Assembly: GCF_050410795.1 (NCBI RefSeq)
Contig: NZ_CP191258.1
Coordinates: forward strand, 2,852,001-2,916,000
DNA length: 64,000 nucleotides
Reading direction: 5' to 3'
From: Fontivita pretiosa
Lineage (GTDB): Bacteria > Planctomycetota > Phycisphaerae > Tepidisphaerales > Tepidisphaeraceae
The position numbers and the translations under genes are program-made. Positions 8,848 to 17,708 of this stretch are shown in pieces. The stretch's first letter is position 1; each line of letters opens with the position of its first letter. The notes under the pieces are model-generated. The model saw only the letters and a program-made list of their open reading frames with translations. It did not search any database and was not told where the DNA came from.

Positions 8848-11202
8848 ATGACAACCCTGTGGTATACGCAACCCGCGACCAGGTGGACCGAGGCGCTGCC
8901 GTTGGGCAATGGCAGGCTCGGGGCGATGGTCTTTGGGGGGATCGCCGATGAACGCATCGCGCTGAACGACGACACGCTCTGGTCCGGCGGGCCGACGGAC
9001 TGGAACAATCCCGGCGGGCCAAAAACGCTGGGCGAGGTGCGGCAGTTCCTGGCCGCCGCAGACTACGCCCGCGCGGATGAGATCTCCAAACGGATGATGG
9101 GCCCGTACACGCAGTCGTATCTGCCGCTGGGCGATCTTGAGCTTCACTTCGAGCACGTCGGCCAGGCCGACAGCTATCGCCGCGAGCTGAATCTGGCCGA
9201 TGCGATCGCGACGGTGAGCTACCGGATCGGCAACACGCGATACGCTCGCGAGGTTCTGGCGTCGAATCCGGATCAGGTAATCGCGATCCACCTGCGCGCC
9301 GAAGGTCCCGGCCGATTCAACCTTCGGGCCACGCTGCGCAGCCAGCTTCGCTGGCAGTTGTGCGCGTTGGCCGGCGCGCTGCTGCTGAGGGGCAAAGCGC
9401 CTGCGCTGGTGGATCCCAGTTACTATCGCCGGGGCAAATTCGTCTACGAGGACGACGGCGAGGGGATGCGTTTCGCCGCGATGCTTCGGGCAAGCGAATG
9501 CGATGGTGAGCTGAGCGTGGAGCAGGGAGAACTGCGGATCATCGGCGCGTCGCGGTTGACGCTGCTGCTGAGCGCGGCCACGAGCTTCAACGGATTCGAC
9601 AAATCCCCGACCCGCCACGGGCGCGATGAGCAGCTTGTGGCCGCGACGTACCTGGATGCCGCCCGGCGCAAGCCTTACGAAACGCTTCGGGCCACGCACG
9701 TTCAGGATCATCGGCGGCTGTTTGAGAGGGTTCGGTTCGAGCTGGGGTCGGTTGATCCTGCACAGAAGGATCTGCCCACCGACCAGCGGCTGGAGCGAGG
9801 CGGCGACGATCCGCGCCTGGTGGAGCTGATGTTCCAGTATGGCCGATACCTGCTGATCGCCAGCTCGCGTCCGGGCGATCAGCCGGCCAATCTTCAGGGC
9901 ATCTGGAACGAGCAGCTTCGTCCACCCTGGAGCTGCAACTGGACCACGAACATCAACGTGGAGATGAACTACTGGCCGGCGGAAGTGGCGAACCTTGCGG
10001 AATGTCATTGGCCTCTGCTGGAGATGATCCGCCAGCTTTCGATCAATGGTTGCCAGACGGCAAAGGTGAACTACGGATGCCGTGGCTGGACGGCGCATCA
10101 CAACACGGATCTGTGGCGGCAATCGGCGCCCGCGGGAAACTATGGCGAGCCGGCGGCGGATCCTGTCTGGGCGGTGTGGCCGATGGCCGGCGCCTGGCTG
10201 TGCCAGCACCTCTGGGAGCACTATGCATTCGGCGGGGACGAGGGTTATCTGCGGCGTCATGCGTATCCGGTGATGAAGCAGGCCTGCGAGTTCTTTCTGG
10301 ACTTTCTGATCGAGGACGGGCAGGGTCATCTGATCACGTCGCCGTCTACCTCGCCGGAGCACAAGTTCATCGCTCCCGACGGGCAGAAGCGGTGTCTCTC
10401 GATCGCCACGACCTGCGACATGTCGCTGATCTGGGATCTTTTCAGCAACACGATCCAGGCGTCGCAGGTGCTGGGGATCGACGAGCCGTTCCGCCAGCGG
10501 CTGATGGAAGCCCGCGGGAAGCTGCTTGCGCCGCGGATTGGCCGGCAGGGACGATTGCAGGAGTGGTCACAGGATTTTGAGGATTCCGAGCCACAGCACC
10601 GTCACATGTCGCACCTGTTCGGGGTGCATCCGGGTCGGCAGTGGACGCGAGACACTCACCCGGAGCTGTTCGCCGCGGCGCGACGTTCGCTGGAGCTGCG
10701 CGGCAACGGAGGCACGGGCTGGTCGCTGGCGTGGAAGATCAACCTGTGGGCACGACTGGGCGATGCGGAGCAGGCGATGCAGTGTATCCGCGCGCTGCTG
10801 AACCCGGTGAGCGACGAGCAGCGTTGGAAAGGCGGGCTGTATCCGAATCTTTTCGATGCGCATCCGCCGTTCCAAATCGACGGCAACTTCGGCTTCACCG
10901 CGGGGGTGTGCGAGATGCTGCTTCAGAGCCACCAGACCGGCGTGGCACAGGACGGATCACACCTGGTCGTGCTGCGGTTGCTGCCTGCGCTGCCCAGGGA
11001 CTGGCCGCAGGGACGGGTCAGCGGGTTGCGCGCCCGAGGCGGGTTCCAGATCGATCTGGACTGGCGGGATGGGCGGCTGAATCTGGCGCGCATCCGGTCG
11101 CTGCTGGGCAATGCGTGTCTTGTGCATGCGGCGGGCAGGACGCACGAGCTGCGCTTTGCGGCCGGGGAGCAGCGCACCCTAAGCCGCGAGCAGTTGGCAT
11201 GA
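8848..11202 (+). CDS. Glycoside hydrolase family 95, alpha-L-fucosidase-like
   Basis: This 784-residue enzyme matches GH95 along its length. The N-terminal beta-domain has WTEALPLGNGRLGAMVFGG and NDDTLWSGGP; the (alpha/alpha)6 barrel has QPANLQGIWNEQLRPPW. By comparison with the Bifidobacterium AfcA enzyme, N368 and N370 (NINVEMNYW), E572 (LQEWSQDFED) and D678 (QIDGNFG) are the likely catalytic residues. The family cleaves alpha-1,2-L-fucosides or related L-galactosides with inversion. No signal peptide is visible, so it probably acts in the cytoplasm on imported oligosaccharides. The ATG at 8848 follows GGGAGGA (8832-8838) by nine bases; a TTG at 8839 is less likely. It stands alone between the glycan locus and the hydrogenase operon. 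Confidence 0.9.
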   Translation: MTTLWYTQPATRWTEALPLGNGRLGAMVFGGIADERIALNDDTLWSGGPTDWNNPGGPKTLGEVRQFLAAADYARADEISKRMMGPYTQSYLPLGDLELHFEHVGQADSYRRELNLADAIATVSYRIGNTRYAREVLASNPDQVIAIHLRAEGPGRFNLRATLRSQLRWQLCALAGALLLRGKAPALVDPSYYRRGKFVYEDDGEGMRFAAMLRASECDGELSVEQGELRIIGASRLTLLLSAATSFNGFDKSPTRHGRDEQLVAATYLDAARRKPYETLRATHVQDHRRLFERVRFELGSVDPAQKDLPTDQRLERGGDDPRLVELMFQYGRYLLIASSRPGDQPANLQGIWNEQLRPPWSCNWTTNINVEMNYWPAEVANLAECHWPLLEMIRQLSINGCQTAKVNYGCRGWTAHHNTDLWRQSAPAGNYGEPAADPVWAVWPMAGAWLCQHLWEHYAFGGDEGYLRRHAYPVMKQACEFFLDFLIEDGQGHLITSPSTSPEHKFIAPDGQKRCLSIATTCDMSLIWDLFSNTIQASQVLGIDEPFRQRLMEARGKLLAPRIGRQGRLQEWSQDFEDSEPQHRHMSHLFGVHPGRQWTRDTHPELFAAARRSLELRGNGGTGWSLAWKINLWARLGDAEQAMQCIRALLNPVSDEQRWKGGLYPNLFDAHPPFQIDGNFGFTAGVCEMLLQSHQTGVAQDGSHLVVLRLLPALPRDWPQGRVSGLRARGGFQIDLDWRDGRLNLARIRSLLGNACLVHAAGRTHELRFAAGEQRTLSREQLA

Positions 11203-11206
11203 GCCG

Positions 11207-12550
11207 CTACTGCGTTCGCCGGAACCGCAGGAAGTGCACCGAGCAACTGATGCACGGGTCGTAGTTGCGGATGAGCTGTTCGCAACGAAGCGAGGCCTGT
11301 TCGTCGGTGAGGTCGCCAACCTGCTCGGCCAGTTGCCACAGGTCCTGCTCGATGCACAGTTGGTTCTGGCTGGTTGGGGGCACGATCCTTGCCGAGGCGA
11401 TCGAGCCGTCGGGATTGGTGCGATAGTGGTGCCAGCAGATGCCGCGTGGCGCCTCGGTGCCGTGGCCGCCGACGCCGGCGCGTGGCGTGATCGGGATGCA
11501 CGATCGCTCAGGAGGACGGTAGTTTTCGAGGATGTCGCTGGCCAGGGCCAGGGCATGGACGGTCTCGATGGCCCGTGCGGGCAGCGAGAAGTAGGTGTTT
11601 CGCCAGGGCAGTTCCTGTCCCAGGGCTTTGGTGACTTTGGGGAGCAGCTCGGCGGCGCGGGGATGGAGCTTTTCGTGATTGAGGTTGAGCCTGGCCAGTG
11701 GCCCGACGAGGTACGCCCCGCGGCCGCGGATGATCGCGTGCAGCGCGGTTGAGTGAGGCACCTGCCGTTCCTCGATAGCCTCGCCAAATTGCTCCTGATC
11801 GACGTTCAATCCCTTGTTGGAGCGAATGCGCCCCAGGTTCATCGGATATTCATCGTCGGGGCACAACGCGACAAATTCGTAGTCGCGCTCGAAGCGCGGA
11901 TAGTTCAGCGTGGAGGCGAGCATGAGCGTCAGCTCGCACATGTCATCGAGCCGGGCTTTGACTTCCGGCAGCATGGCCTTTGCACGGGCTTCGTCGGGCG
12001 CCGAGTAAAACCCGCCCACGCACACGCCCACCGGATGCACGGCGCGTCCGCCCAGCAGCGCCACGATCTCGTTGCCCAGTTTCTTGATCCGCAATGCCCG
12101 TTTGACGGTGGCCGCGTGATCGGCGGCCATGCTGATGGCGCTTTCGTAGCCGAGGAAGTCGGGAAGGTGCAGCAGGAAGATGTGCAGGACGTGGCTTTCG
12201 ATCCATTCGCCGCAGTACAGCAGATTTCGCAGCGTGCGGATCGGGGCATCGACCTGTGAGAACACGCCCATGCACTTTTCCAGCGCGTGGCAGGAGCCCA
12301 TCTGGTAGGCGACGGGACAGATGCCGCAGATGCGGGCGGTGATGTCGGGAACCTCGCGGAAGTCGCGTCCGCGCAAAAAGGCTTCGAAGAAGCGTGGCGG
12401 CTCGTAGATGTCCAGCCGCACTTCCTGCACCTGCTTGCCGCGCATGACCAGGTGAAGCGCGCCCTCGCCCTCGACGCGGGCCAGCGCGCCCACGCGGATC
12501 GTGCGTGTGTGGGTGTTGGGCGTCTCAATGTTTGGACTCGAGCCGCTCAT
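11207..12550 (-). CDS. hydA: Group 3b-type [NiFe] hydrogenase (sulfhydrogenase), large alpha subunit
   Basis: This 447-residue subunit carries the NiFe active site. The N-terminal L1 motif RICGICP (C75, C78) and the C-terminal L2 motif DPCISCSVH (C433, C436) supply the four cysteine ligands. Eight residues follow H439 and would be removed by the maturation protease. The sequence is of the soluble, NAD(P)-linked group 3b type known from Pyrococcus hydrogenase I, which interconverts H2 with NAD(P)H and can reduce sulfur. It is the last gene of the operon beta-gamma-delta-alpha. Its ATG at 12550 lies 26 bases inside the delta gene, so translation is coupled. No Hyp or protease genes are within the window. 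Upstream in-frame sequence overlaps the delta gene and is not coding. Confidence 0.93.
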   Translation of the reverse strand: MSGSSPNIETPNTHTRTIRVGALARVEGEGALHLVMRGKQVQEVRLDIYEPPRFFEAFLRGRDFREVPDITARICGICPVAYQMGSCHALEKCMGVFSQVDAPIRTLRNLLYCGEWIESHVLHIFLLHLPDFLGYESAISMAADHAATVKRALRIKKLGNEIVALLGGRAVHPVGVCVGGFYSAPDEARAKAMLPEVKARLDDMCELTLMLASTLNYPRFERDYEFVALCPDDEYPMNLGRIRSNKGLNVDQEQFGEAIEERQVPHSTALHAIIRGRGAYLVGPLARLNLNHEKLHPRAAELLPKVTKALGQELPWRNTYFSLPARAIETVHALALASDILENYRPPERSCIPITPRAGVGGHGTEAPRGICWHHYRTNPDGSIASARIVPPTSQNQLCIEQDLWQLAEQVGDLTDEQASLRCEQLIRNYDPCISCSVHFLRFRRTQ

Positions 12551-13337
12551 AGTGGTCGCTGCCTTGCTTGAAAGGCTCCAGGTAGCCGTTAAACGAACGG
12601 AGCATGAGCATGATCTGATGGGGCGTTTTGCCCTGCTGGAGCAGTCGATCGCCCAGGGACCAGATATTGGGCTGTTCCATCGGTCCGAAGCAGCCGTAGC
12701 AGGCGCGTCCGCACGCCGGGCAAAGCGCCCCGCATCCGGCCTGCGTGAGCGGCCCCAGGCACGGCTGCCCGCGCGAGACCAGCACACAGGGCAACCCCTG
12801 GCGTTTGCATTCGACGCACAGGCTGTGGGTGGGGACATTGGGCTTTCGCCCCACCAGCAGCGCGCTGATCAATTCCAGCAGTTGCCGCGAGTTCACCGGG
12901 CAACCCCGAAGCTCGAAATCGACGAAGACGTGCCCGGCGATCGGGGTGGCGGTGTCCAGCGTATGGATGTACTGCGGGGAAGGGTAGACCAGTCGCGTGA
13001 ACTGCTCGACATCCGCCCAGTTCCGCAGCGCCTGGATTCCACCGGAAGTGGCGCAGGCGCCGATCGCCACCAGGAACTTGCAGTCGTGACGGATCTTTCG
13101 GATGCGTTTTTCTTCCTCGGGGGTGGAGATGCTGCCCTCGACCAGGGCCACGTCGTAAGGCGGAGGAAGCTCTCGCCGCCGTGCTTCCAGGAAGTACGCC
13201 ACCTCCACCGCCCCCACCAGGTCCAGAAGCTCATCTTCCAGATTCAGCAGCGAAAGCTGGCATCCGTCGCAACTGGAGAACTTGAAGACCGCCAGTTTAG
13301 GCCTGGATGTGGTCTCCGCCACGTCAGCAGCGTTCAT
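12525..13337 (-). CDS. hydD: Group 3b-type [NiFe] hydrogenase, small delta subunit
   Basis: This 270-residue subunit is the electron-transferring partner of the large subunit. FSSCDGCQLSLL (C23, C26) starts the proximal [4Fe-4S] site; GACATSGG, FELRGCPVNS and the cysteine-rich stretch from CVECKRQGLPC to CYGCFGP provide the other cluster ligands. The short soluble form without a Tat signal agrees with a cytoplasmic group 3 enzyme. Its ATG at 13337 overlaps the stop of the gamma gene by four bases (ATGA) and has AAGGAGG just upstream, so it is well supported. Its 3' end overlaps the alpha gene start by 26 bases. Confidence 0.92.
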   Translation of the reverse strand: MNAADVAETTSRPKLAVFKFSSCDGCQLSLLNLEDELLDLVGAVEVAYFLEARRRELPPPYDVALVEGSISTPEEEKRIRKIRHDCKFLVAIGACATSGGIQALRNWADVEQFTRLVYPSPQYIHTLDTATPIAGHVFVDFELRGCPVNSRQLLELISALLVGRKPNVPTHSLCVECKRQGLPCVLVSRGQPCLGPLTQAGCGALCPACGRACYGCFGPMEQPNIWSLGDRLLQQGKTPHQIMLMLRSFNGYLEPFKQGSDHYERLESKH

Positions 13338-14236
13338 ATCTCCTCCTTGGCGAAGATGTCGCTGATCTCGGCGAAGCTGAAGACCGGCCCGTCCTTGCAG
13401 ACGAACTTCGCCCCATATTGACAGTGTCCGCAGCGTCCGAAGCCGCAGTGCATGTTGCGTTCGAGGCTGAGGAAGACCTGTTCGGGCGGGACGTGCAACT
13501 GTAGGAACTGGGAGGCGGCAACGCGGTTGAGCATTCGCGGCCCGCAGATCAGCACGTTGGCGCGGGCGGCGTTGACCTTGATCCGCTGGAGCAGTTTCAT
13601 CACGACGCCGACGGGGCCGACCCAACCGGGCGTGGCGTTATCGACGGTGACCAGCACGTCGATCTGCTCGCCGGCGCTCCACTGCTCCAGCTCTTCGGCA
13701 TAGAGGCGGTCTGCGGGGGTGCGGCAACCGTACAGCAGCACGACTCGCCCGAAACGCTGCCGCTCGCGCAGGATCTGATAAACCACCGGACGAAGCGGGG
13801 CCAGCCCGATTCCGCCAGCGACGATCACGATGTCGTGTCCGGCCAGCGCCTCGATCGGCCAGCCGCGCCCGAACGGCCCGCGGAGGCCGACGACGCCTCC
13901 CTGCCCCAGGCGGGTGATCGCGCGAGTCACCGATCCGACCACGCGAATCGTGTGCTCCAGATACTCGGGGTTGTGCGCATCGGAGCTGATCGAGATCGCC
14001 GCCTCGCCTACGCCCGGAACATACAGCATGTTGAACTGTCCGGGGGCGAAGCGATACAGGCTGCGCAGCTCCGGGTCACAGATCTGAAGCCTGAACGTGC
14101 GGGTGTTGAAGTTTTCTTCCCTGACCGAGACGATCCGCGCCGCCACGGGCATCATGGCTTCCAGCCCGCAGATTGGCGGCGGGCGGGAAGCGCTGAAGCC
14201 GCCGCGAACGCTGATGCTGGAGTCGGCGGTGATCAT
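13334..14236 (-). CDS. hydG: Group 3b-type hydrogenase diaphorase gamma subunit (FAD/NAD(P), [2Fe-2S])
   Basis: This 300-residue protein is a ferredoxin-NADP-reductase-like unit. It has the FAD-binding beta-barrel with a YRFAPGQFNMLYVPG segment, the NAD(P) domain with IVIVAGGIGLAPLRP near residue 130, and a C-terminal iron-sulfur motif MHCGFGRCGHCQYG with a further VCKDGPVF. This is the layout of dihydroorotate dehydrogenase PyrK and sulfhydrogenase gamma subunits; it passes electrons between NAD(P)H and the hydrogenase clusters. It sits between the beta and delta genes with four-base ATGA overlaps at both ends, which shows one tightly coupled operon. The first 30 residues are poorly conserved, and an internal start is possible. 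Confidence 0.92.
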   Translation of the reverse strand: MITADSSISVRGGFSASRPPPICGLEAMMPVAARIVSVREENFNTRTFRLQICDPELRSLYRFAPGQFNMLYVPGVGEAAISISSDAHNPEYLEHTIRVVGSVTRAITRLGQGGVVGLRGPFGRGWPIEALAGHDIVIVAGGIGLAPLRPVVYQILRERQRFGRVVLLYGCRTPADRLYAEELEQWSAGEQIDVLVTVDNATPGWVGPVGVVMKLLQRIKVNAARANVLICGPRMLNRVAASQFLQLHVPPEQVFLSLERNMHCGFGRCGHCQYGAKFVCKDGPVFSFAEISDIFAKEEI

Positions 14237-15459
14237 GCTCTGAGCCCTCCTGTTGGTTGGCTCTGCTGCGTGGCGTCGTGTCCGGCGATCGCGGCGGCCT
14301 CGCGGGTCAGGTCAATCCCCGCCGGGCACCAGGTGATGCACCGTCCGCACCCCACGCACCCGCTGCACCCGAACTGCTCGCGGAACGTGCACAGCTTGTG
14401 GCGCAGCCAGTGGCGATAGCGGGCGCGCACGCTGGATCGCACCGGCCCGGCTGTCGTGTACGTGAACTGATACGTGAAGCACGAATCCCAGCTCCGCGTG
14501 CGGCTGACGCTTCCGTCGCACAGGTCGTTGCTGTCGCTGACACCGCTACAGAAGCATGTCGGGCAGACCATCGTGCAGTTGCCGCAGGCCAGGCATCGTT
14601 TGGCGACCTGGTCCCAGTGCGGGTGCTCGATAGCGGTTTGGAGCGATTGGGCGGCCTGCTGGGCATCGAGCCTGCGTCCCATGCGCTGCCGCGCCAGTTC
14701 CAGGCGGAGGTTGGCCAGTTCCACTTCTGCCGGCATGGGCAGGCGGGTGTGCAGCTCTGAGGCCAGTTGCACGCCCAGTGCCGAGCCCACTTTCATCAGG
14801 AAGCCGTCGCTCAGTTCCGTCAGGGCCAGGTCGAATCCGCTGCTGGCCGCCGGACCAGTGCCCATCGACTCGCAGAAGCAGTTTTGTCCTGGGCGGGTGC
14901 AGTTGAGCACCACGATGCACATCTGCTGTCTGGCGCGGCGGAAGTACAGATCGGTTTCGCAGCGGTTGACCGCGCTAAAGACCCGATCCATCACCAAAAG
15001 CCCCGCCAGATCGCAGGGACGAATCAGCAGCAAAGCCAGTTTTGGCGGATCGGGCGGGCCGGCTTCAAACTTGAACTGTCCGTCCTGAACGCGCATGCGG
15101 AACAGACGCATGACCGGGGGGAAGACGTATCGCTTGGCAGAGTCCGGGCCGACGACGTACTGCGAATACGAGTGTAAATCGGACTCCTGAAGCCGATATT
15201 CACCTGGACTCTGCCAATCGCTGACGTGGGTGGCGAGTTGGTCGGCAGCGGTGATGGGACCAAGGGTAATCACGCCCCTGTGGCGGACCGGCCCAATCAC
15301 CTGATATTCCTCCCGCCGAAGCGCGGCGATCAAATCCGCAAGTCCGGACGGGGAAAGGATTACCTCCTGTCCGACGGCGGGGCTGAGTCTTTGCCCCGGC
15401 TGCGAAGGCGAGCCTGCCGAAGGTGCGCTGGGACTTGAAGTTCCTGTCGTCTGGGCCAT
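14233..15459 (-). CDS. hydB: Group 3b-type hydrogenase beta subunit, iron-sulfur electron-transfer protein
   Basis: This 408-residue protein is the first gene of the hydrogenase operon. Its C-terminal part holds two ferredoxin-type clusters: CLACGNCTMVCPTCFC near residue 290 and CSGCVGCGRCITWCP near residue 370. The N-terminal domain, with LLLIRPCDLAGLLVMDRVF and NCTRPGQNCFCESMG, is typical of sulfhydrogenase beta and anaerobic sulfite reductase A proteins. It links the diaphorase to the small subunit. The start at 15459 gives a Ser/Pro-rich first 25 residues that may not be essential. The 215-bp gap to the divergent gene at 15675 must hold the operon promoter. Confidence 0.92.
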   Translation of the reverse strand: MAQTTGTSSPSAPSAGSPSQPGQRLSPAVGQEVILSPSGLADLIAALRREEYQVIGPVRHRGVITLGPITAADQLATHVSDWQSPGEYRLQESDLHSYSQYVVGPDSAKRYVFPPVMRLFRMRVQDGQFKFEAGPPDPPKLALLLIRPCDLAGLLVMDRVFSAVNRCETDLYFRRARQQMCIVVLNCTRPGQNCFCESMGTGPAASSGFDLALTELSDGFLMKVGSALGVQLASELHTRLPMPAEVELANLRLELARQRMGRRLDAQQAAQSLQTAIEHPHWDQVAKRCLACGNCTMVCPTCFCSGVSDSNDLCDGSVSRTRSWDSCFTYQFTYTTAGPVRSSVRARYRHWLRHKLCTFREQFGCSGCVGCGRCITWCPAGIDLTREAAAIAGHDATQQSQPTGGLRA

Positions 15460-15520
15460 CGCGCCGCTCCGAGAGAGGTATCAGGGTCGAGGCTGACAAC
15501 AAAGGTCTGATTAGTCCTGT

Positions 15521-15552
15521 AATATCCTGTGAATCTGTCTCGCGGCTGTCAA
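15521..15552 (-). promoter_or_regulatory. Possible promoter of the hydrogenase operon
   Basis: On the minus strand a perfect TTGACA lies at 15552-15547. The -10 at the usual 17-base distance (CAGGAT) is poor, and a better AT-rich GATATTACAG lies four to five bases further on. The position, 60-90 bases before the beta-subunit start, suits a promoter, but the weak -10 suggests either activator dependence or a chance match. Confidence 0.25.
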
Positions 15553-15674
15553 GCAGCGACCGCGCAATGGCAGAGTTTTTTTCTCGGCGCGCCAGGCGTG
15601 GTACCCTCGGCCAGCCTCAGCGCGATCCGGCCGGCCCTGTGAGTGCGACCGCGCTGCTCAGAGAAGGACCCATC

Positions 15675-17393
15675 ATGCTCAACCTGACTCGGCTGCGTGC
15701 ATCGGTTGTTGTCCTTGGCTTTGCCTGGCTGTTGACGTCGGTTGCGTCGCTGCGGGCACAGGCGCAACCTGCAACCGCCCCCGCGGAGCGTTCCATGACC
15801 AACGACGAGCTTTCAAAGTATTTCCAGACTCTGGGCCATTACATCATCGAAGACCGCCGCATCACCAACGAGCTTGACGATACGCCGCATCCGTTCCTGG
15901 ATTGGGGGCTGATCCAGCCCGGCTTCATCGCCTATGTCAACCGGCACAGCGGGGAGCTGTTGCCGCTGAGCAAGCCACACGACCTGACCGATGAGAGCCA
16001 GGTGCGGGCGGTACCGATCGAAGTGCCCAGCGGCGTGGAGATTCGCACGCAGCCAGCAACCCGCGGCGGATCGTTCCAGGATGTGCTTTTCAAGCCCTCT
16101 TTCCCCTGGGAGCAGGACTTGACGGCGCATACGCTTGTCTATGACGAGGCTGAGAAGCGCTACAGGCTCTGGTATGAGACCAGGGGAAACTTCGCCTATG
16201 CCGAATCATCCGACTTCAAGACGTGGGATCGTCCGCTTCGCGAGTACAAGGCCTACGAACAGCACAAGCGGACCAACCTGCTTGGCGTGATCGGCGCCGA
16301 AGACGAAGCCGCGCTGGGGGATCTTCGCTCGGCCGAGGAAGCGCGCCCCGGCGGCAACGTCTTTTTCATTGATCCGTCCGCCCCGCCGGAGCAACGCTTC
16401 AAGTCCAGCTTCCTTGGGCACGTGAAGCCGCGCAGCAATCCGGAGTACGCGCGGCAGACCGGCATGCCGCTGAGCGCCATGACCGACGAAGGCAGCACGG
16501 TGCTGTTCGGCACCTATTCCGCCGACGGTATTGGATGGCGCATCTTCCCGCGCCCGATCATGCTTCACGACGCCGACACCCTCACCGTCACCCGTTACGA
16601 TACGATTCTGAAGCGATACGTGATGTACACGCGGCTGTACGAGCTTGGGCGGCGAAGCATCGGGTATTCCGAGACGACCGATTTCACAACCTGGCCGCTG
16701 CCGACGAACCTGCTATCGGCCGGGCCTGCCGATCCACCCAGCGTCGATTTCTACGCCAGCGCGCAGACGTACTATCCGGGCCGGCCGGACATCCGCCTGA
16801 TTTTCTGTCTGGTCTACGATCGCGCGGTGGATGGCTCGACGATCCGGCTGGCCGTCAGCCGCGACGGGCACGCGTTCCGCTTCGTGCCGGGCGAGCCGCT
16901 GATGGGCGGGCCCGGCTCGCCGGATGAAAAGGCCGGCTTCCTCTCCGCCGAGCCTACCTTCGTCCGCACCCCCGATGATCGGATGCTGATCTTCTACAAC
17001 GTCTATCGCGTGCCGCACAAATTCCCCCGGCACCGCTTCTATGGCAAGACGCAGTACGCTGGCGTCTGGCCCGCCGACCGCCTGGCCGCCCTGTGTGCCC
17101 CGCAGCGCGGGCAGTTCACCACCGCGGCGATGATCCTGCGCGGCAACCAGATTGTGCTGAACATGGACGCTCACCGCACCGGCGGGATCGAAGTCGAAAT
17201 TCGCGATGAGCAGTTCCGCCCCGTGCCGGGCTACAGCTTCGCCGACGCCGACACGCTGCACGGCGACCACATTCGCATTCCCGTCACGTGGAAACAGAAC
17301 AGCGATCTCAGCACGCTCAAGGGTCGCAAGATCTACCTTCGTTTCCGTCTGCGCGCCGCGCGGCTCTATTCCCTCGCCGCCACCAATCGCTGA
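15675..17393 (+). CDS. Secreted five-bladed beta-propeller protein (GH43/GH32-like fold)
   Basis: This 572-residue protein starts with a clear signal peptide (hydrophobic stretch ASVVVLGFAWLLTSVASL, then an AQA cleavage region). The body shows repeated beta-propeller blades with aromatic and Asp signatures, for example YDEAEKRYRLWYETRGNFAY, then AESSDFKTWDRP, STVLFGTYSADGIGWRIF and LAVSRDGHAFRFVPG. This resembles the GH32/43/62/68 propeller superfamily and related planctomycete proteins of unknown activity. A C-terminal beta-sandwich region (residues about 490-560, GGIEVEIRDEQF) would be expected to bind carbohydrate. It is probably a periplasmic or exported glycan-acting protein. Catalytic acids could not be assigned. 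The start at 15675 follows a purine-rich GAGAAGGA. Confidence 0.7.
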   Translation: MLNLTRLRASVVVLGFAWLLTSVASLRAQAQPATAPAERSMTNDELSKYFQTLGHYIIEDRRITNELDDTPHPFLDWGLIQPGFIAYVNRHSGELLPLSKPHDLTDESQVRAVPIEVPSGVEIRTQPATRGGSFQDVLFKPSFPWEQDLTAHTLVYDEAEKRYRLWYETRGNFAYAESSDFKTWDRPLREYKAYEQHKRTNLLGVIGAEDEAALGDLRSAEEARPGGNVFFIDPSAPPEQRFKSSFLGHVKPRSNPEYARQTGMPLSAMTDEGSTVLFGTYSADGIGWRIFPRPIMLHDADTLTVTRYDTILKRYVMYTRLYELGRRSIGYSETTDFTTWPLPTNLLSAGPADPPSVDFYASAQTYYPGRPDIRLIFCLVYDRAVDGSTIRLAVSRDGHAFRFVPGEPLMGGPGSPDEKAGFLSAEPTFVRTPDDRMLIFYNVYRVPHKFPRHRFYGKTQYAGVWPADRLAALCAPQRGQFTTAAMILRGNQIVLNMDAHRTGGIEVEIRDEQFRPVPGYSFADADTLHGDHIRIPVTWKQNSDLSTLKGRKIYLRFRLRAARLYSLAATNR

Positions 17394-17408
17394 GAGCCGG
17401 GTGGATCT

Positions 17409-17708
17409 TCACGGCGAGGCGTCGGCGGGAAAGTCGATCCCGAATTCCCGCTTGACCTGGTGCAATGCGTCTTCGCGGGTCGGATGCCACGATTCGCCGA
17501 CGAACCCTCCATGCTCATCCAGCCGGAACAGACACCACGCGCCGAGCTGCGGCTGAATCACCAGTCGGTGGACCATTCCGGGTCTGGGCTGAAGTCCCAC
17601 GCCGCGCGGGCTGCCCAGATTCATTCCCGCGTGTGGCAGACAGTCATTGCTGGCCGGCATCGGCCTGGGAAGGGTGATCGTCAACTTCTGGTCGAATTGG
17701 GGTTTCAT
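17409..17708 (-). CDS. Small protein of unknown function, third gene of the hicBA unit
   Basis: This 99-residue protein begins at an ATG (17708) that overlaps the hicA stop codon by four bases, so it is translationally coupled to the toxin gene. The N-terminal half is basic and Pro-rich. The second half is acidic and more compact, with LGAWCLFRLDEHGGFVGESW and then HPTREDALHQVKREFGIDF, which resembles short conserved proteins predicted to be small alpha/beta folds. No motif gives a function. The tight coupling suggests it either belongs to the toxin-antitoxin unit or is regulated with it. Confidence 0.6.
   Translation of the reverse strand: MKPQFDQKLTITLPRPMPASNDCLPHAGMNLGSPRGVGLQPRPGMVHRLVIQPQLGAWCLFRLDEHGGFVGESWHPTREDALHQVKREFGIDFPADASP

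Noticed and set aside
8764..10362. Open frame of 532 codons antisense to the GH95 gene
   Set aside because: No family likeness; the plus-strand enzyme explains the region fully.
11370..11400. GGCAC-N5-TTGC, a good sigma-54 promoter match
   Set aside because: It lies inside the hydrogenase large-subunit gene, with no gene start downstream that it could serve.
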